A DNA stretch of 64,000 bases from Monosporascus cannonballus (taxonomy: Eukaryota > Ascomycota > Sordariomycetes > Xylariales), in the NCBI GenBank assembly GCA_004154925.1, contig QJNS01000053.1:1-64000 (forward strand), given 5' to 3'. The notes beneath the pieces are model-generated. The model ran no database searches, was not told the DNA's origin, and saw nothing but the letters and a program-made list of their open reading frames with translations. Both the position numbers and the translations under genes were made by a program. Below are positions 55,611 to 64,000 of this stretch, piece by piece. How positions within the stretch are numbered: the stretch's first letter is position 1; every line of letters starts with the position of its first letter.

Positions 55611-55991
55611 TGTGACGGCTGAACGGTTTAACCAACTATTAAACCTTAGTCGTACGGGTTTATGTTAACAGGAATATCGTCAGAATCTGAATAATAAATA
55701 CAATAACGTATTACGTCTTATAATTCCAAAAATACCTTAAATAACGATATTATATTACAAGTTGGTATTATTTAAATTATAAAAATAATAAACATATATA
55801 TTTTAATCCCTTTATTTTTATTTATCTCTGTTTAGCAAAGCTTTGTTAAACGGTTGCTCAGTGCTGCTTAGTCGTGCTTAGTCGTACTCAGTTAAGACCC
55901 GCTAAGCACTGATTACGTGACCCTGAACTAACGTAATTTTGTGATCTTGGCTGGACCGTTTTCGCAGGCCCAGCTGGCTTGGGTTGTGACG
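55611..55991 (-). mobile_element. Solo LTR of family X inserted in E2
   Basis: 381 bp, inverted relative to E2's own LTRs, with perfect target duplication cattc (55606-55610 and 55992-55996). Starts TGTGACGGCTG and ends GGGTTGTGACG on the plus strand. A solo LTR forms when the two LTRs of a full element recombine. It sits just past E2's chromodomain, in the convergent overlap with the antisense ORF, and is less RIP-mutated than E2. Confidence 0.85.
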
Positions 55992-55996
55992 CATTC

Positions 55997-56497
55997 CGGT
56001 TTACAAGATCTAAGGAGGGAAACCTTTAGTCCACCGCGTTCCAATCAATAACGTCCATTCTATCCGAAACCTGTATTTCGACCACAGATTTTAATTCCAA
56101 ATAAATAAAATCGTTAAAATGATCAAAAAATAAAAAATACGATTAACAAATTTTGCACCCTGGGACTAATAATATTGGCGTTAACGACGTATACGAAAAA
56201 AACGCGCAAAAGCTTTGGATAAGAATTTTTCGGTTTCCCACTTTTCTGTTTTTAACTTTTTCGATTTTATAATATAATAATTAATTATAAAAACAGAAAT
56301 TCCTGTCCCGTTATATAAACGATTTTGACGAATATATTCGTTATAACGAAAAATACCGTTTATTATTTAACTATTAAGCTGCCGGGCAAAACAAAAAAAT
56401 AAGTTATTGCGTTAAAACTTTTAAGTCCAATTAAATTAACCAAAATAAGGCGTTATTCGGACTTACAAAAACGACGCTTAGATATACCGGAAGACAT
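55997..56497 (-). pseudogene. E2 antisense Cys-rich ORF
   Basis: Minus-strand pieces: MSSGISKRRFCKSE at the start, a YNGTGISVFI motif (Cys-N-G-T-G if Tyr was Cys), a basic/acidic helix-like stretch KSKKLKTEKWETEKFLSKAF, then RIRR...QGAKFVNRI, and a C-terminal end VSDRMDVIDWNAVD*RFPS. The C-G-T-G-like motif followed by a charged coiled region and a DWNAV end parallels the frames in G1 and E0. At least two frameshifts. The C-terminus is cut by the solo LTR. Confidence 0.55.
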
Positions 56498-56552
56498 ACT
56501 CAATAAATGCGGAAAACTTACCAAAAAAAGGAAATCTTAAAGGCAACATTTA

Positions 56553-56568
56553 TGGAAGGAGGAAATTA
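56553..56568 (+). other. E2 polypurine tract
   Basis: tggaaggaggaaatta directly upstream of the 3' LTR, same position and core (ggagga/ggagg) as in E0. Confidence 0.7.
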
Positions 56569-56920
56569 TATTATGGCCCACCGGGTTACGGTCTCCAGAA
56601 ACGATCTGCCACGACCCAACCATAAATACGCGGCGGGGTACGTTACATAACTGATCACTAACTCACTGGTGGTAAGCCAATAAGCCGGATCACCAACTCA
56701 CTGGTGATAAGCCAGTAAGCGAGATCAGGATATATACGCTTATTATTTCCATAATTTAAATAACTTTAGCTTACAATAAAACATCGTTAACCAAGGCACT
56801 CTTGGTATTACGAAACGTAACACGTTATTGTGTCTATTGCTCAGTTTCCCACGATACTCCTGCCAACATAAACCCGTACGACTAAGGTTTAATAGTTGGT
56901 TAAACCCCCTAGCCGTCACA
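56569..56920 (+). repeat. LTR family X, E2 3' LTR
   Basis: 352 bp; start TATTATGGCCCACC, end CCTAGCCGTCACA, the best preserved right end of the family. Internal ccaactcactggtg units are duplicated as in the other X LTRs. Confidence 0.85.
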
Positions 56921-57548
56921 AATAGGGATAATCGGCATTTCTCCCGTAATAATAAATATACCCTATAGGGTAAGTATCAGCGTATTGTGCAACTATGTAT
57001 ATAGCTGCAAACATTAGCCCACTAACTAACTCCTAGAGCGGCTAGGTTTTTTGGCCTAATGGCAAGCATGCTACGTAACATAGCGGGTCCGTATTTAAAT
57101 TTAACCATATAGGCGCAATTTACCGTTTTGATAATAATACGTAACCGTTTTTTATCCTAACATTATAACTATTTCCCTTTGCTAATAATCGATACTTTAT
57201 CTTAAGTCGCATTTATTACAAGTTTAAAAAAAATCTATATAATAATATTAATACTTAATGACCCGTATTTTATTATATAACCTTAACTGTCTTTAAAATT
57301 AACGTTTTATAAAATAACGGTTATAAAAACGACCCGATTATAACGATGTAATCCGATTTTATAGCGGCAAGGGTTACGTAAAAAAGCTCATTTTGTGGGT
57401 CGCGCGTAGCATAGAGGACGCCGTTTTTGGATCGCAAAACCTCCAGTCTTGGAGGCTTCTATACCAAGTAGGCATCATTTATATGCAAAATGCCGTAGAA
57501 GGCTTTCCCAGGAAGTTCCTACCCCCTCAACTACTACTCGCCTCTCTT
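56921..57548. other. Transition from AT-rich repeat DNA to normal composition
   Basis: 56921-57380 is AT-rich with no gene; a 14-bp palindrome taccctatagggta lies near 56970. From about 57390 (gtgggtcgcgcg) base composition becomes normal and CpA/TpG reappear, marking the edge of the non-RIP island that holds the SRA-YDG gene. Confidence 0.55.
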
Positions 57549-57599
57549 TATTCGTGAATGATTTGTATTCGTGAATGATTTGTATTCGTGAATGATTTG
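57549..57599. repeat. 17-bp tandem triplication
   Basis: Three perfect copies of tattcgtgaatgatttg. It lies about 1.1 kb upstream of the SRA-YDG coding region. Confidence 0.95.
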
Positions 57600-58677
57600 C
57601 GAGGAAGAAATGCTAACTTCAGATAACGCAGGTCGGTCTACAGAACTCTATTGCTTATATCAGGGATGGCGACTCGGCGCTGCTGTTTTGTATCAGGGAC
57701 AAGGACATTACGCTTAGGTCCGGACAAGCTTGGTCGAAACTCGGTGCAAAGCCGTTTGAGGATGACACAGATAATCCAGCAGATGGGGACGGTAGCCCGG
57801 TACGGACTTAATCTGCTGGTACCGTGGTTGCGACGCCGCAACGTATACTTTTCTGTGTCCTTTGACAAAGGTTCTCATTGTATCGGCTAGATAGGAGGAT
57901 GTTCCTAGAGGCCTGGACTGGACACTAAGGTCTTCCTTTTTACATTTTGTAATGTCTCCCGCCGCGCAAATGTATAGTTGTAGTCTAACTGACTTTATAA
58001 AGGATCTGTACGTAGCTTCCCTTTCTCGTGCACATAGTGTGGTGGCTGGCAATACTCAGCGGAAGCTGCGACCATATCCTAGACTCGATGGAAGATGGTT
58101 AACTCCTTCTAGAACTATAATATTTCCTTTGTTCTCTCACTCTTCTCGTGGCGGCTTCTCTTTGTCGCGACCCTCGTGGCATCAGACCATGCGAAGATTG
58201 GATGCCTTTGTATCCGGTTTATCTTTTTTGGATCTCGATAAGCAGTCCTTCATGGCCGAATTCTCAACTCAACTTCGACTATCCCTCAATAGCTTTTTAT
58301 TCATTAGTACCCTACTCGTAAGAGCCCACTCAAGATTGCTTACTCAAGCCGGAGATGACATTCCCCAGATTTGGGCCAACTACGCTACCCCAGAGGCTAG
58401 ATAGACGGAAAAGTCCAAGTTTTACAGAAAACCGCAGGCAATATGAGTGCCCTTGAGCGATTGGCGAGGCACAACCATAGCGTACGGTCTCGACGAGAAC
58501 GGCCGATGATGAAGCCCAGACCGCTTCAATCAAATGATGATGCACCTGACCGATCGCTGTTCGCTAGACAGCGCGATATCATCATGAACCAGGTAGCACC
58601 GGTTTAAGAAGACCTATGATGTAGGGCCTGACTAGAATTTAGGTACTGAGTCCAACCGTTAGACATTTCAGCCTTGA
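57600..58677 (+). promoter_or_regulatory. Upstream region of the SRA-YDG gene (promoter, leader, possible 5' exons)
   Basis: Normal base composition. 58100-58330 is pyrimidine-rich (ttctctcactcttctcg, cttcgactatccctc), as common in fungal promoters and 5' leaders. A frame at 57952-58404 (150 codons) and one at 57651-57890 are open but match nothing I know. A possible first exon starts with ATG at 58443 and reads MSALERLARHNHSVRSRRER for 41 codons to a TAG near 58566; with one base fewer in the TTT at 58560-58562 it would run on to a donor-like site at 58594 (cag|gtagca). A partner acceptor ccgttag ends at 58662. This would join in frame to the main coding region except for one TGA at 58675-58677. 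Confidence 0.35.
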
Positions 58678-60010
58678 TGGGACGAACTCCGTGCCTTTTA
58701 TGAGAAAGTCGCCATCTCCAGGAGGTCCGTTGCGCTGCAAATAAAACACAGCTTTATTTTGCTAACCGTAGATCGTACAGCACACTCAGCAGATTCCGCC
58801 GACTCAAGTGACTCGTCGAAGCAAATTTGGGATAAAGAAGCTTTACTGAACCTATCGGACTCGGTGCGAGCATCGCTCCAGGGGAAAAGGGCTCTCGGTC
58901 CTAAGGCAGAAGAACTCCGAAACTTCTTAGAGACGGCGTTGAAGGACGAAGATCGAAAACACCCGACATTGGATTTTGACATGATCGAGTATGCCAGACT
59001 CGACAAGCTATTGACTGAACTACTGGCGTACGCCGAGGCCCTGAGACGTTCCACCTTGGCCTCTGAATTATCACTCGCGTTCCGGGTCGACATTTCGAAT
59101 GCCAAGAGCTTGAGACGCGCCTGGAGACGACGGTTCCGCGAACAGTACTTCATGTTAGACCAGCACCGGTGCGCGGTGTTGCTTGATAGTAGGTTGAGGG
59201 ATGTCTCCTTCGAAAAAGCACTAGGCTACGACCTTGGGAAGTGGCAGACGCCGGCCAGTGACCCTGTCTCGGAGCTCGAGGGCAACCTTCAATTTGAGCC
59301 AGGCCAGTGAGTTGTTAGAACACTGATATCCTTGATACCTTCACATGCCTTATACTGACAGCTAGCAGCTGGTGGTTGAATCTCGTTTGCGCCATGAGAG
59401 ACGGGATCGTTTCCAACCCGCTCGAGAAACCCACAAATGGTCGATACGGGATGCTCGCATTGCCGCTGTTGACGGGCCAGGAGGAACCGCTCAGCGGAAG
59501 AACAATCAAATACATCCGGGAAGGGAAGACATCAGACATGCACACTTCGTTAATATCACAGGTTGGACGACAAATCCGTATACTCAGAGGGTACACGCTA
59601 AAGAGTATCTGGGCCCCTCAAGCCGGGACCAGATACGATGGGCTGTAAGCCTCTTACTTCCAGACACCGATGAGATCGCAGCCTAACAGTCTCCTTCTAG
59701 GTACATCATCAAACAGTACGGAACCAAACTGGATTCCAAAACGAACACTCACCGTTTAGAGCTGACCCTCGAGAGGCTTGCGGACCAGAAGCCAATCGAG
59801 GACATCACCGGGATCCCCAAGCCATCGCAACTGGACGACTGGAAGCTCTTCGAAAAACTGGAGGGGGACAAGATAAAGTCGACGCAGGGAGAGGCAAGTT
59901 ATTTGGAATGGAAACTGTCAAGACAGGAAGAAAAGGTCGAGAGAGAGGAGTGGAGGCGATCACGCCTGTTCCGGTCATCCTTCTCCTATCCATTCGAGGG
60001 GCACCAGTGA
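58678..60010 (+). CDS. SRA-YDG domain protein, three exons, 5' end uncertain
   Basis: Exons 58678-59306, 59369-59644 and 59701-60010 join in frame to 404 codons and a TGA stop. Residues 1-205 are charged and mostly helical in appearance (KRALGPKAEELRNFLETALK, DKLLTELLAYAEALRRS). Residues about 210-345 form an SAD/SRA domain: HWWLNLVCAMRDGIVSNP, GRYGMLALPLLTG, then VGRQIRILRGYTLKSIWAPQ, and AGTRYDGLYIIKQYG with the signature Y-D-G at residues 299-301. The tail is Glu/Lys/Arg-rich. SRA domains bind 5-methylcytosine-containing or hemimethylated DNA by base flipping in UHRF1 and plant SUVH proteins; that role here is inference. There is no RING, PHD or SET domain in view. The reading frame is open from 58678 but has no in-frame ATG near its start; TTG at 58759 is unlikely to start a fungal gene. 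Either a 5' exon precedes it or the gene is damaged (TGA at 58675). Exons 2 and 3 are intact. Confidence 0.85.
59307..59368 (+). other. Intron 1 of the modelled SRA-YDG gene
   Basis: 62 bp, donor gtgagt, branch-like tactgac at 59354-59360, acceptor in a tagcag (NAGNAG) doublet ending at 59365 or 59368. Either acceptor keeps the frame, differing by one serine. Splicing removes the in-frame TGA at 59308. Confidence 0.85.
59645..59700 (+). other. Intron 2 of the modelled SRA-YDG gene
   Basis: 56 bp, donor gtaagc, branch site ctaac at about 59683-59687, acceptor ttctag. It falls between the G-L and Y of the YDGLY motif, and joining restores GLYIIKQYG exactly as the family requires. Confidence 0.9.
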
Positions 60011-60398
60011 ATGATTGTAGAGCACTTTCGGTCCATTCCAATACCTAAGAACCATTCCGCTGCGAATTGCTAGATGAACTTGGAGAGAAGACTGACATAG
60101 ATAAATTATTATGCAAACATCATTAATAGGAACGTCTAGGTTTCTATTCCATTCATCCTCGCCCCCCAAGCCCATTTGCGAATGGTGAAACAAGCTGTAG
60201 GAATGCAACCGTAAATAGCTAAATAAGCTCGAACAAGCGACAGTTCGAGCGCCCACCTTTTGGAATCCGACATAAGCTTACGCACTAGGCACTTCTCGGC
60301 GATCCTGTTTTGCTTGTCTCTCAGAAGCACCTACACACCAAAGTGTTGATTGATGAATCAGAACTTTTTGGACACATCCAATGCCTCGTCTAGTCACT
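60011..60398. other. 3' flank of the SRA-YDG gene
   Basis: Normal composition, no further gene seen. Minus frames at 59975-60256 and 60136-60330 resemble nothing known. Likely holds the 3' UTR and terminator; an attaata/aataaatt-like A-rich string at 60098-60130 could serve polyadenylation. Confidence 0.4.
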
Positions 60399-60611
60399 GT
60401 TCAGAGTAAGGGTCAGGAGATCATATGGAGCCCCACTTTCCGAGCCTTAGCGGCCCAGCAGCAAGCTTCCCTCTTGTGAATATATAGGGGGCTTCGCCAA
60501 GAATAGCTAGCAAGAATTATCAGTGTTTGCCAATTCATTACCCGTATTGCGAACCACCGTTTAGGCCACTTTTTCTGCCTTATGCTCTGTACCTTACTAT
60601 TTTCACTGACA
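60399..60611 (+). repeat. LTR-like sequence Z, related to family Y
   Basis: About 213 bp, from TGTTCAGAG to TTTTCACTGACA. Aligns with family Y mainly over tatatagggggcttcgcc (60481-60498) and the right third (gccactttttctgcc...ctgtaccttactattttcactgaca). The left part is diverged, so the left boundary is tentative. It is likely a solo LTR of a sister family. Confidence 0.6.
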
Positions 60612-60707
60612 GTAAGTAATAGACATACACGTGAAGGCAATGCAGAACTAGGCGCAATTCATCAGTTTAGGGTGCTCTTCCAGGTTCCTTGTTTACGACT
60701 GGGGTTG

Positions 60708-60912
60708 TGTCAGGTGCCAAGGTGCGGCCCCCTTTCCGGGGCCCAGCGACCTACCAGTATGGCTCCAGTTTGTATATATATAGGGGGGCTTCGCCTCCGA
60801 GTAATTAGAAAAGGGCAGGCATTAATGGTTATCTAATTACTACCCATACTATAAACCACTTGCTGGGCTGCTTTTTTGTGTTTTATTCCGTACTTTACCA
60901 TTTTCCCTAATA
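60708..60912 (+). repeat. LTR family Y, copy 2
   Basis: 205 bp, start TGTCAGGTGCC, end CCCTAATA (RIP form of CCCTGACA). Close match to 35327-35532. Followed by gag-like sequence of E4, so it may be E4's 5' LTR. The short ORF at 60582-60836 is not a gene. Confidence 0.8.
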
Positions 60913-60959
60913 TATTAATACTTTTACCTATCCGTACAGACCGTGAGGCAAAGGATAGT

Positions 60960-62465
60960 TTATAGCGACTTATAGACCAGGATATCGAATAATGGCAGGA
61001 GGAAGATAGGGAATAGTAACCTTACGGGGTATAACTAGTTAATCCGAAAATTCCCCGATAATAAGAATAGGAATACCGTCTGAATCGTTAATCTGGGATT
61101 AGATTTCAGAAATTATCGTTTTATTATTAGAAAAAAAGCTGGACTGCAAAATCCAAAAAGGGAGGAAATAACGAAAAGTACAGAAAAAACAATAATATTT
61201 GGGAGCGTTAAAAAGAAGAAAAACCCCGTTTTTCGAATTAGATAATATTAACGGATTGGATTACGAAAAACCCTCGAAACGGAATTATAACGAGGTCTAT
61301 TTTAGGGTATCGTTATTTACCTTACGGTATGAAGAGGTTTCCCGGATAGATTTAACCAATTTCCTTATTAACCTAAAGATTCGATTTACGTTATTAACGT
61401 TAAATTTCCCTATGGACGTAACGAAGAAATAATAACCTAACGGCGTTGACGTAATAGAAGTTTGAAATTTGGCTGAAAAAGAGTATTAGAGATAAAAAGA
61501 CCCGTAATTTCATAATTAACGTAAAATTAACGAATTTATAATAACGACCCAGAAAGAAATGTATAACTTTCTCAGATTGATACAAGACGGTAAAGGCCGA
61601 AAATCCCGACGACCTTCCGGAAAAAAAATGCGGGTAATGCGATTATTACTTAGATTTACCCCTGAATTACAAAACGAAATTATTAAGGGAATTTTCCCGG
61701 AAATTAAAGGAAACTTAATAACAAAAAGATAACGGGCAAAGTTAATCCTTATTACCTTGTACGAAATATATTCGACAAAAAAAAGAGAATAAGTAAATTA
61801 AAAAGGTTGTATCGGCGTATAATTAAACCTAGACCGGGGATGTACCGGCGAGTCGACGACTTATTAACCTTATTAACCTTATTACTACTATTAAAAACGT
61901 TAATACGGGACCTATATCGAATTTATTAGACGGTGGTAAAAAGTTTATAACGGCCGTACGGTATTATAACTGCAAACAATATAAGGCCTAATTATCTCGA
62001 AATAAAATATTTTAGAGATAAAAAATCCGGATATAAAGGAAATTAATATCTGTAAAGCCGTAATTTTTTAATAATTAAATCGAATAATATATTATTCGAG
62101 GTACGGGAGATTTAGATTACGAAATAAGAGGCTTTAATTTTTCGACCCAAGTTCGAATTAATAATTAAGTGTTAAGTTAAAAGAAAATAGGCTAAATATA
62201 AAGTTTTAATAAATAACGACAATAATTACGGTTCGGTACAGAAAAGGTTATTACTAAAATTAATAATCTAAAATTTAATGAATAATATAACGATAAAAAG
62301 CGTTTTTGCAAAAAAGGGCTCGTTGGAGAAAATAAGTACGTTAATAAAAGTAATAGAAAATTAAAGAAGGATACGGAAAATACGAAGTAACTTTTACGTT
62401 CTAAACGATTTTTAAAGGTACGACGTAATTTTAGGCCTGCCTTAGGGAAGTATTGCCGACCTAGA
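60960..62465 (+). pseudogene. E4: Gypsy gag and protease remnant
   Basis: Plus strand. The frame near 60940-61010 reads EDREAKDSL*RLIDQDIE*WQEEDRE, a typical acidic gag N-terminus. 61199-61432 is open for 77 codons. Near 61930-61985 a knuckle relic RYYNCKQYKA is present. Near 62395-62465 VLNDF*RYDVILGLP*E matches the end of a Gypsy protease-like domain (YDxILGxPW). Then the sequence jumps directly into integrase. Confidence 0.7.
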
Positions 62466-63500
62466 TTTGGATTTTAAAAAGAAACTACGATAAGAGTTTC
62501 GTAATCGTCGACCGATTTACGAAATTTTTCTATTTCTTATCATATTATGAGAATACGGACGCCGAACAAATAATATATATTTTCTTAAAATATATTTTTA
62601 GTATATACGAATGACCAATCAAAAGTATTTTAAATAGGGGATCGATATTTGCATTTAAGTTTTAACAAGGCTTTATAGCATGAATTGGTCAAAATTAGAA
62701 ATTATTTAGCGGTTTTAATCCTTAAATAAATAAATAAATAAAATAATAAACTAAATTTTGGAAATTTATTTACGATATTATATGAATTACGAACAAAATA
62801 ATTGGGTTAAAAAGTTACCTCCTACGTAATTAATTTATGATACCAGTTATTATAAAAATATTAAAATAATATTAGTAAACGCAAATTTTAATTTTAATTT
62901 AAAAGCTTATAAAAATAGGCGATAATAATGTAATTAATAATACGATAATCTTTACGTCGGAATAATTACAATACCTGAATTAAGAGAAAAAAATAAACCT
63001 GGAATTTATACGAAATTAAATAAACAAATATTATATTTAGAAACAATTCAAAAAAATTAATTTTCGGAAAGAGGGACATCACTTATTTTGGCATCGGGGG
63101 TGTTTATATATAATAACGTAATAAAAAATTTGATTTTAAATATATCGGTCCGTATAAAATCGTTAAAAATTCTTAGAAAATAATTATTAATTAAAACCTT
63201 ATTAAAAATTAAACATTCCTTAATTTTTTACATTTTTCTATTCGAATTAATAATAAAAATAATCAAAGTAAATACGGAATAAGATAACGAAAAGGTAAAA
63301 ACCGAATAAATATATAAGGTGGAAAAGATTTTTGATATACGGAAACAAAACGGACTTATCTAGTACCTAATTAAGTGATAAAAACACCCGGATTCCGAAA
63401 TTATTTAAGAACTCGCCAAAAGTCTTATTGGCGCCTAATGCCTGTTAAAGAACTTTTACCAGCAACGCCGAAATCGGCAAGGTTAAAGGTTCCTCAATTA
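62466..63500 (+). pseudogene. E4: Gypsy integrase and chromodomain remnant
   Basis: Begins at the integrase core RVS*SSTDLRNF / FVIVDRFTKFFYFLSYYENT, missing the whole RT and RNase H. Continues through FDFKYIGPYKIVKN and a chromodomain IYKVEKIFDIRKQNGLI*YLIK (about 63310-63390). The sequence is closest to E0 and the corresponding part of E2. The element continues past the window end. Confidence 0.8.
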
Positions 63501-63921
63501 ATAAACGACCAATCCGTGGATTCCAGGTTAAACTAGTCGAAAGAAAGCGCGGCTTTTGTTGATATGGCCTTAGCGGCCTCCAGTTCAATCTATTTTTTTT
63601 AACGTTCCAACTTATCCAACTTTTTTAAGAACCGAAGCCCGCGGCATAACATATATATTATACGATCGGCTTATAATTTTCTTTATTTTGAAAACCACTC
63701 AACTTTAGCTTGCGTTTCTTTTACTTTATTTTTTGCTTTTTTTCATTTTATTTTAACCGTAAAGGAAATAAAAACGAACTTTTTAGGTTAAGAAATAAAA
63801 AACTATTAACGTTACAAAGGTTTTGGTTTTACGTTATGCCTTTTTCGTACCGGGAGAAATCCGACGAAAACATACGATAAAATAATAACCTGTAACAAAT
63901 ATAATACAAATATACAGGCAT
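63490..63921 (-). pseudogene. E4 antisense Cys-rich ORF
   Basis: Minus strand: MPVYLYYICYRLLFYRMF, SDFSRYEKGIT*NQNLCNVNSF, later RLEFQNKENYKPIV-like and LDKLER*KK*IELEAAKAIS, ending SFD*FNLESTDWSFIN. Collinear with the E0 frame; differences between the two keep the amino-acid pattern (LDKLKRREKQAKLKAAKPIT versus LDKLER*KK*IELEAAKAIS). Confidence 0.6.
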
Positions 63922-64000
63922 ACATATTTCTCGAAAAGTAATTCACTTTAGCAAATTATTTCGTTTTTTCCTTTTTCTGTTAATTCGGTTTTTAATATGA

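Larger units (their letters stand above)
49602..56920 (+). mobile_element. E2: Ty3/Gypsy chromodomain element with both LTRs
   Basis: LTR 49602-49977, internal region with gag, RT, RNase H, integrase and chromodomain on the plus strand, polypurine tract 56553-56568, LTR 56569-56920. It lies in the chromodomain of E3. It is interrupted by an 8-bp microsatellite (53701-53821) and by a solo X LTR (55611-55991). The flanking 5-mers (acccg, aatag) do not match, so one end may have been exchanged by recombination between X LTRs. RIP-degraded throughout, though 55800-56070 is milder. Confidence 0.8.

Noticed and set aside
49597..56925. Target-site duplication of E2
   Set aside because: Flanking pentamers acccg and aatag do not match; E2 is described as having two LTRs without a proven duplication.
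57952..58404. 150-codon plus frame upstream of the SRA-YDG gene as a separate gene
   Set aside because: No recognisable domain, overlapping minus frames of similar length, and pyrimidine-rich tracts that look like promoter or leader sequence. Kept only as part of the upstream region.
59372..59686. Alternative 104-codon frame over exon 2
   Set aside because: The other frame carries the SRA-YDG motif and joins both neighbouring exons through consensus introns.

Overview
The window looks like a piece of a filamentous ascomycete (Pezizomycotina) nuclear genome, mostly an AT-rich isochore of transposons degraded by repeat-induced point mutation (RIP). The C and G that remain sit mostly in CpG (acg, ccg, cgg) while CpA and TpG are scarce, which is the RIP pattern rather than ordinary decay of methylated CpG. 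Almost every transposon reading frame is broken by stops of the kind made by CAA/CAG to TAA/TAG and TGG to TAG/TAA/TGA. Nothing in the window supports a finer taxonomic call.

Layout. 1-16.6 kb: a 10-bp minisatellite, then copy A of an unclassified large repeat (Rep1) carrying a degenerate array with a period of about 93 bp, a second repeat present twice (Rep2), an unidentified A-rich degraded element, and AT-rich filler. 16.6-31.05 kb: copy B of Rep1. It has been entered by a tRNA-derived SINE-like element (18.36-18.82 kb) and by a complete Ty3/Gypsy element, G1, on the minus strand (19503-26799, LTRs of 423 and 421 bp, target duplication TTAAA). Copy A gives the empty site for both insertions. 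31.05-35.3 kb: a 120-bp tandem repeat, unidentified degraded DNA and a long ATT microsatellite. 35.3-49.6 kb: remains of several chromodomain-type Gypsy elements (W, E0, E1, E3) and a Tc1/mariner-like transposase remnant. 49.6-56.9 kb: a Gypsy element (E2) with both LTRs, interrupted by an octamer microsatellite in its RNase H region and by a solo LTR with target duplication CATTC. 57.4-60.9 kb: an island of normal base composition with the one convincing host gene, a protein with an SRA-YDG domain (5-methylcytosine-DNA binding family), in three spliced exons with an uncertain or damaged 5' end. 60.7-64 kb: short LTRs and another Gypsy element (E4) that lacks its RT/RNase H block.

The most interesting pattern is an antisense, cysteine-rich reading frame between the end of pol and the 3' LTR. 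It is seen in G1, E0, E2 and E4, converges on pol, and has a shared architecture: an N-terminal Cys cluster, a charged middle and a Phe-Asp-Trp-like C-terminus. A second theme is the presence of an SRA-YDG gene, a family that reads DNA methylation, inside a region shaped by RIP.
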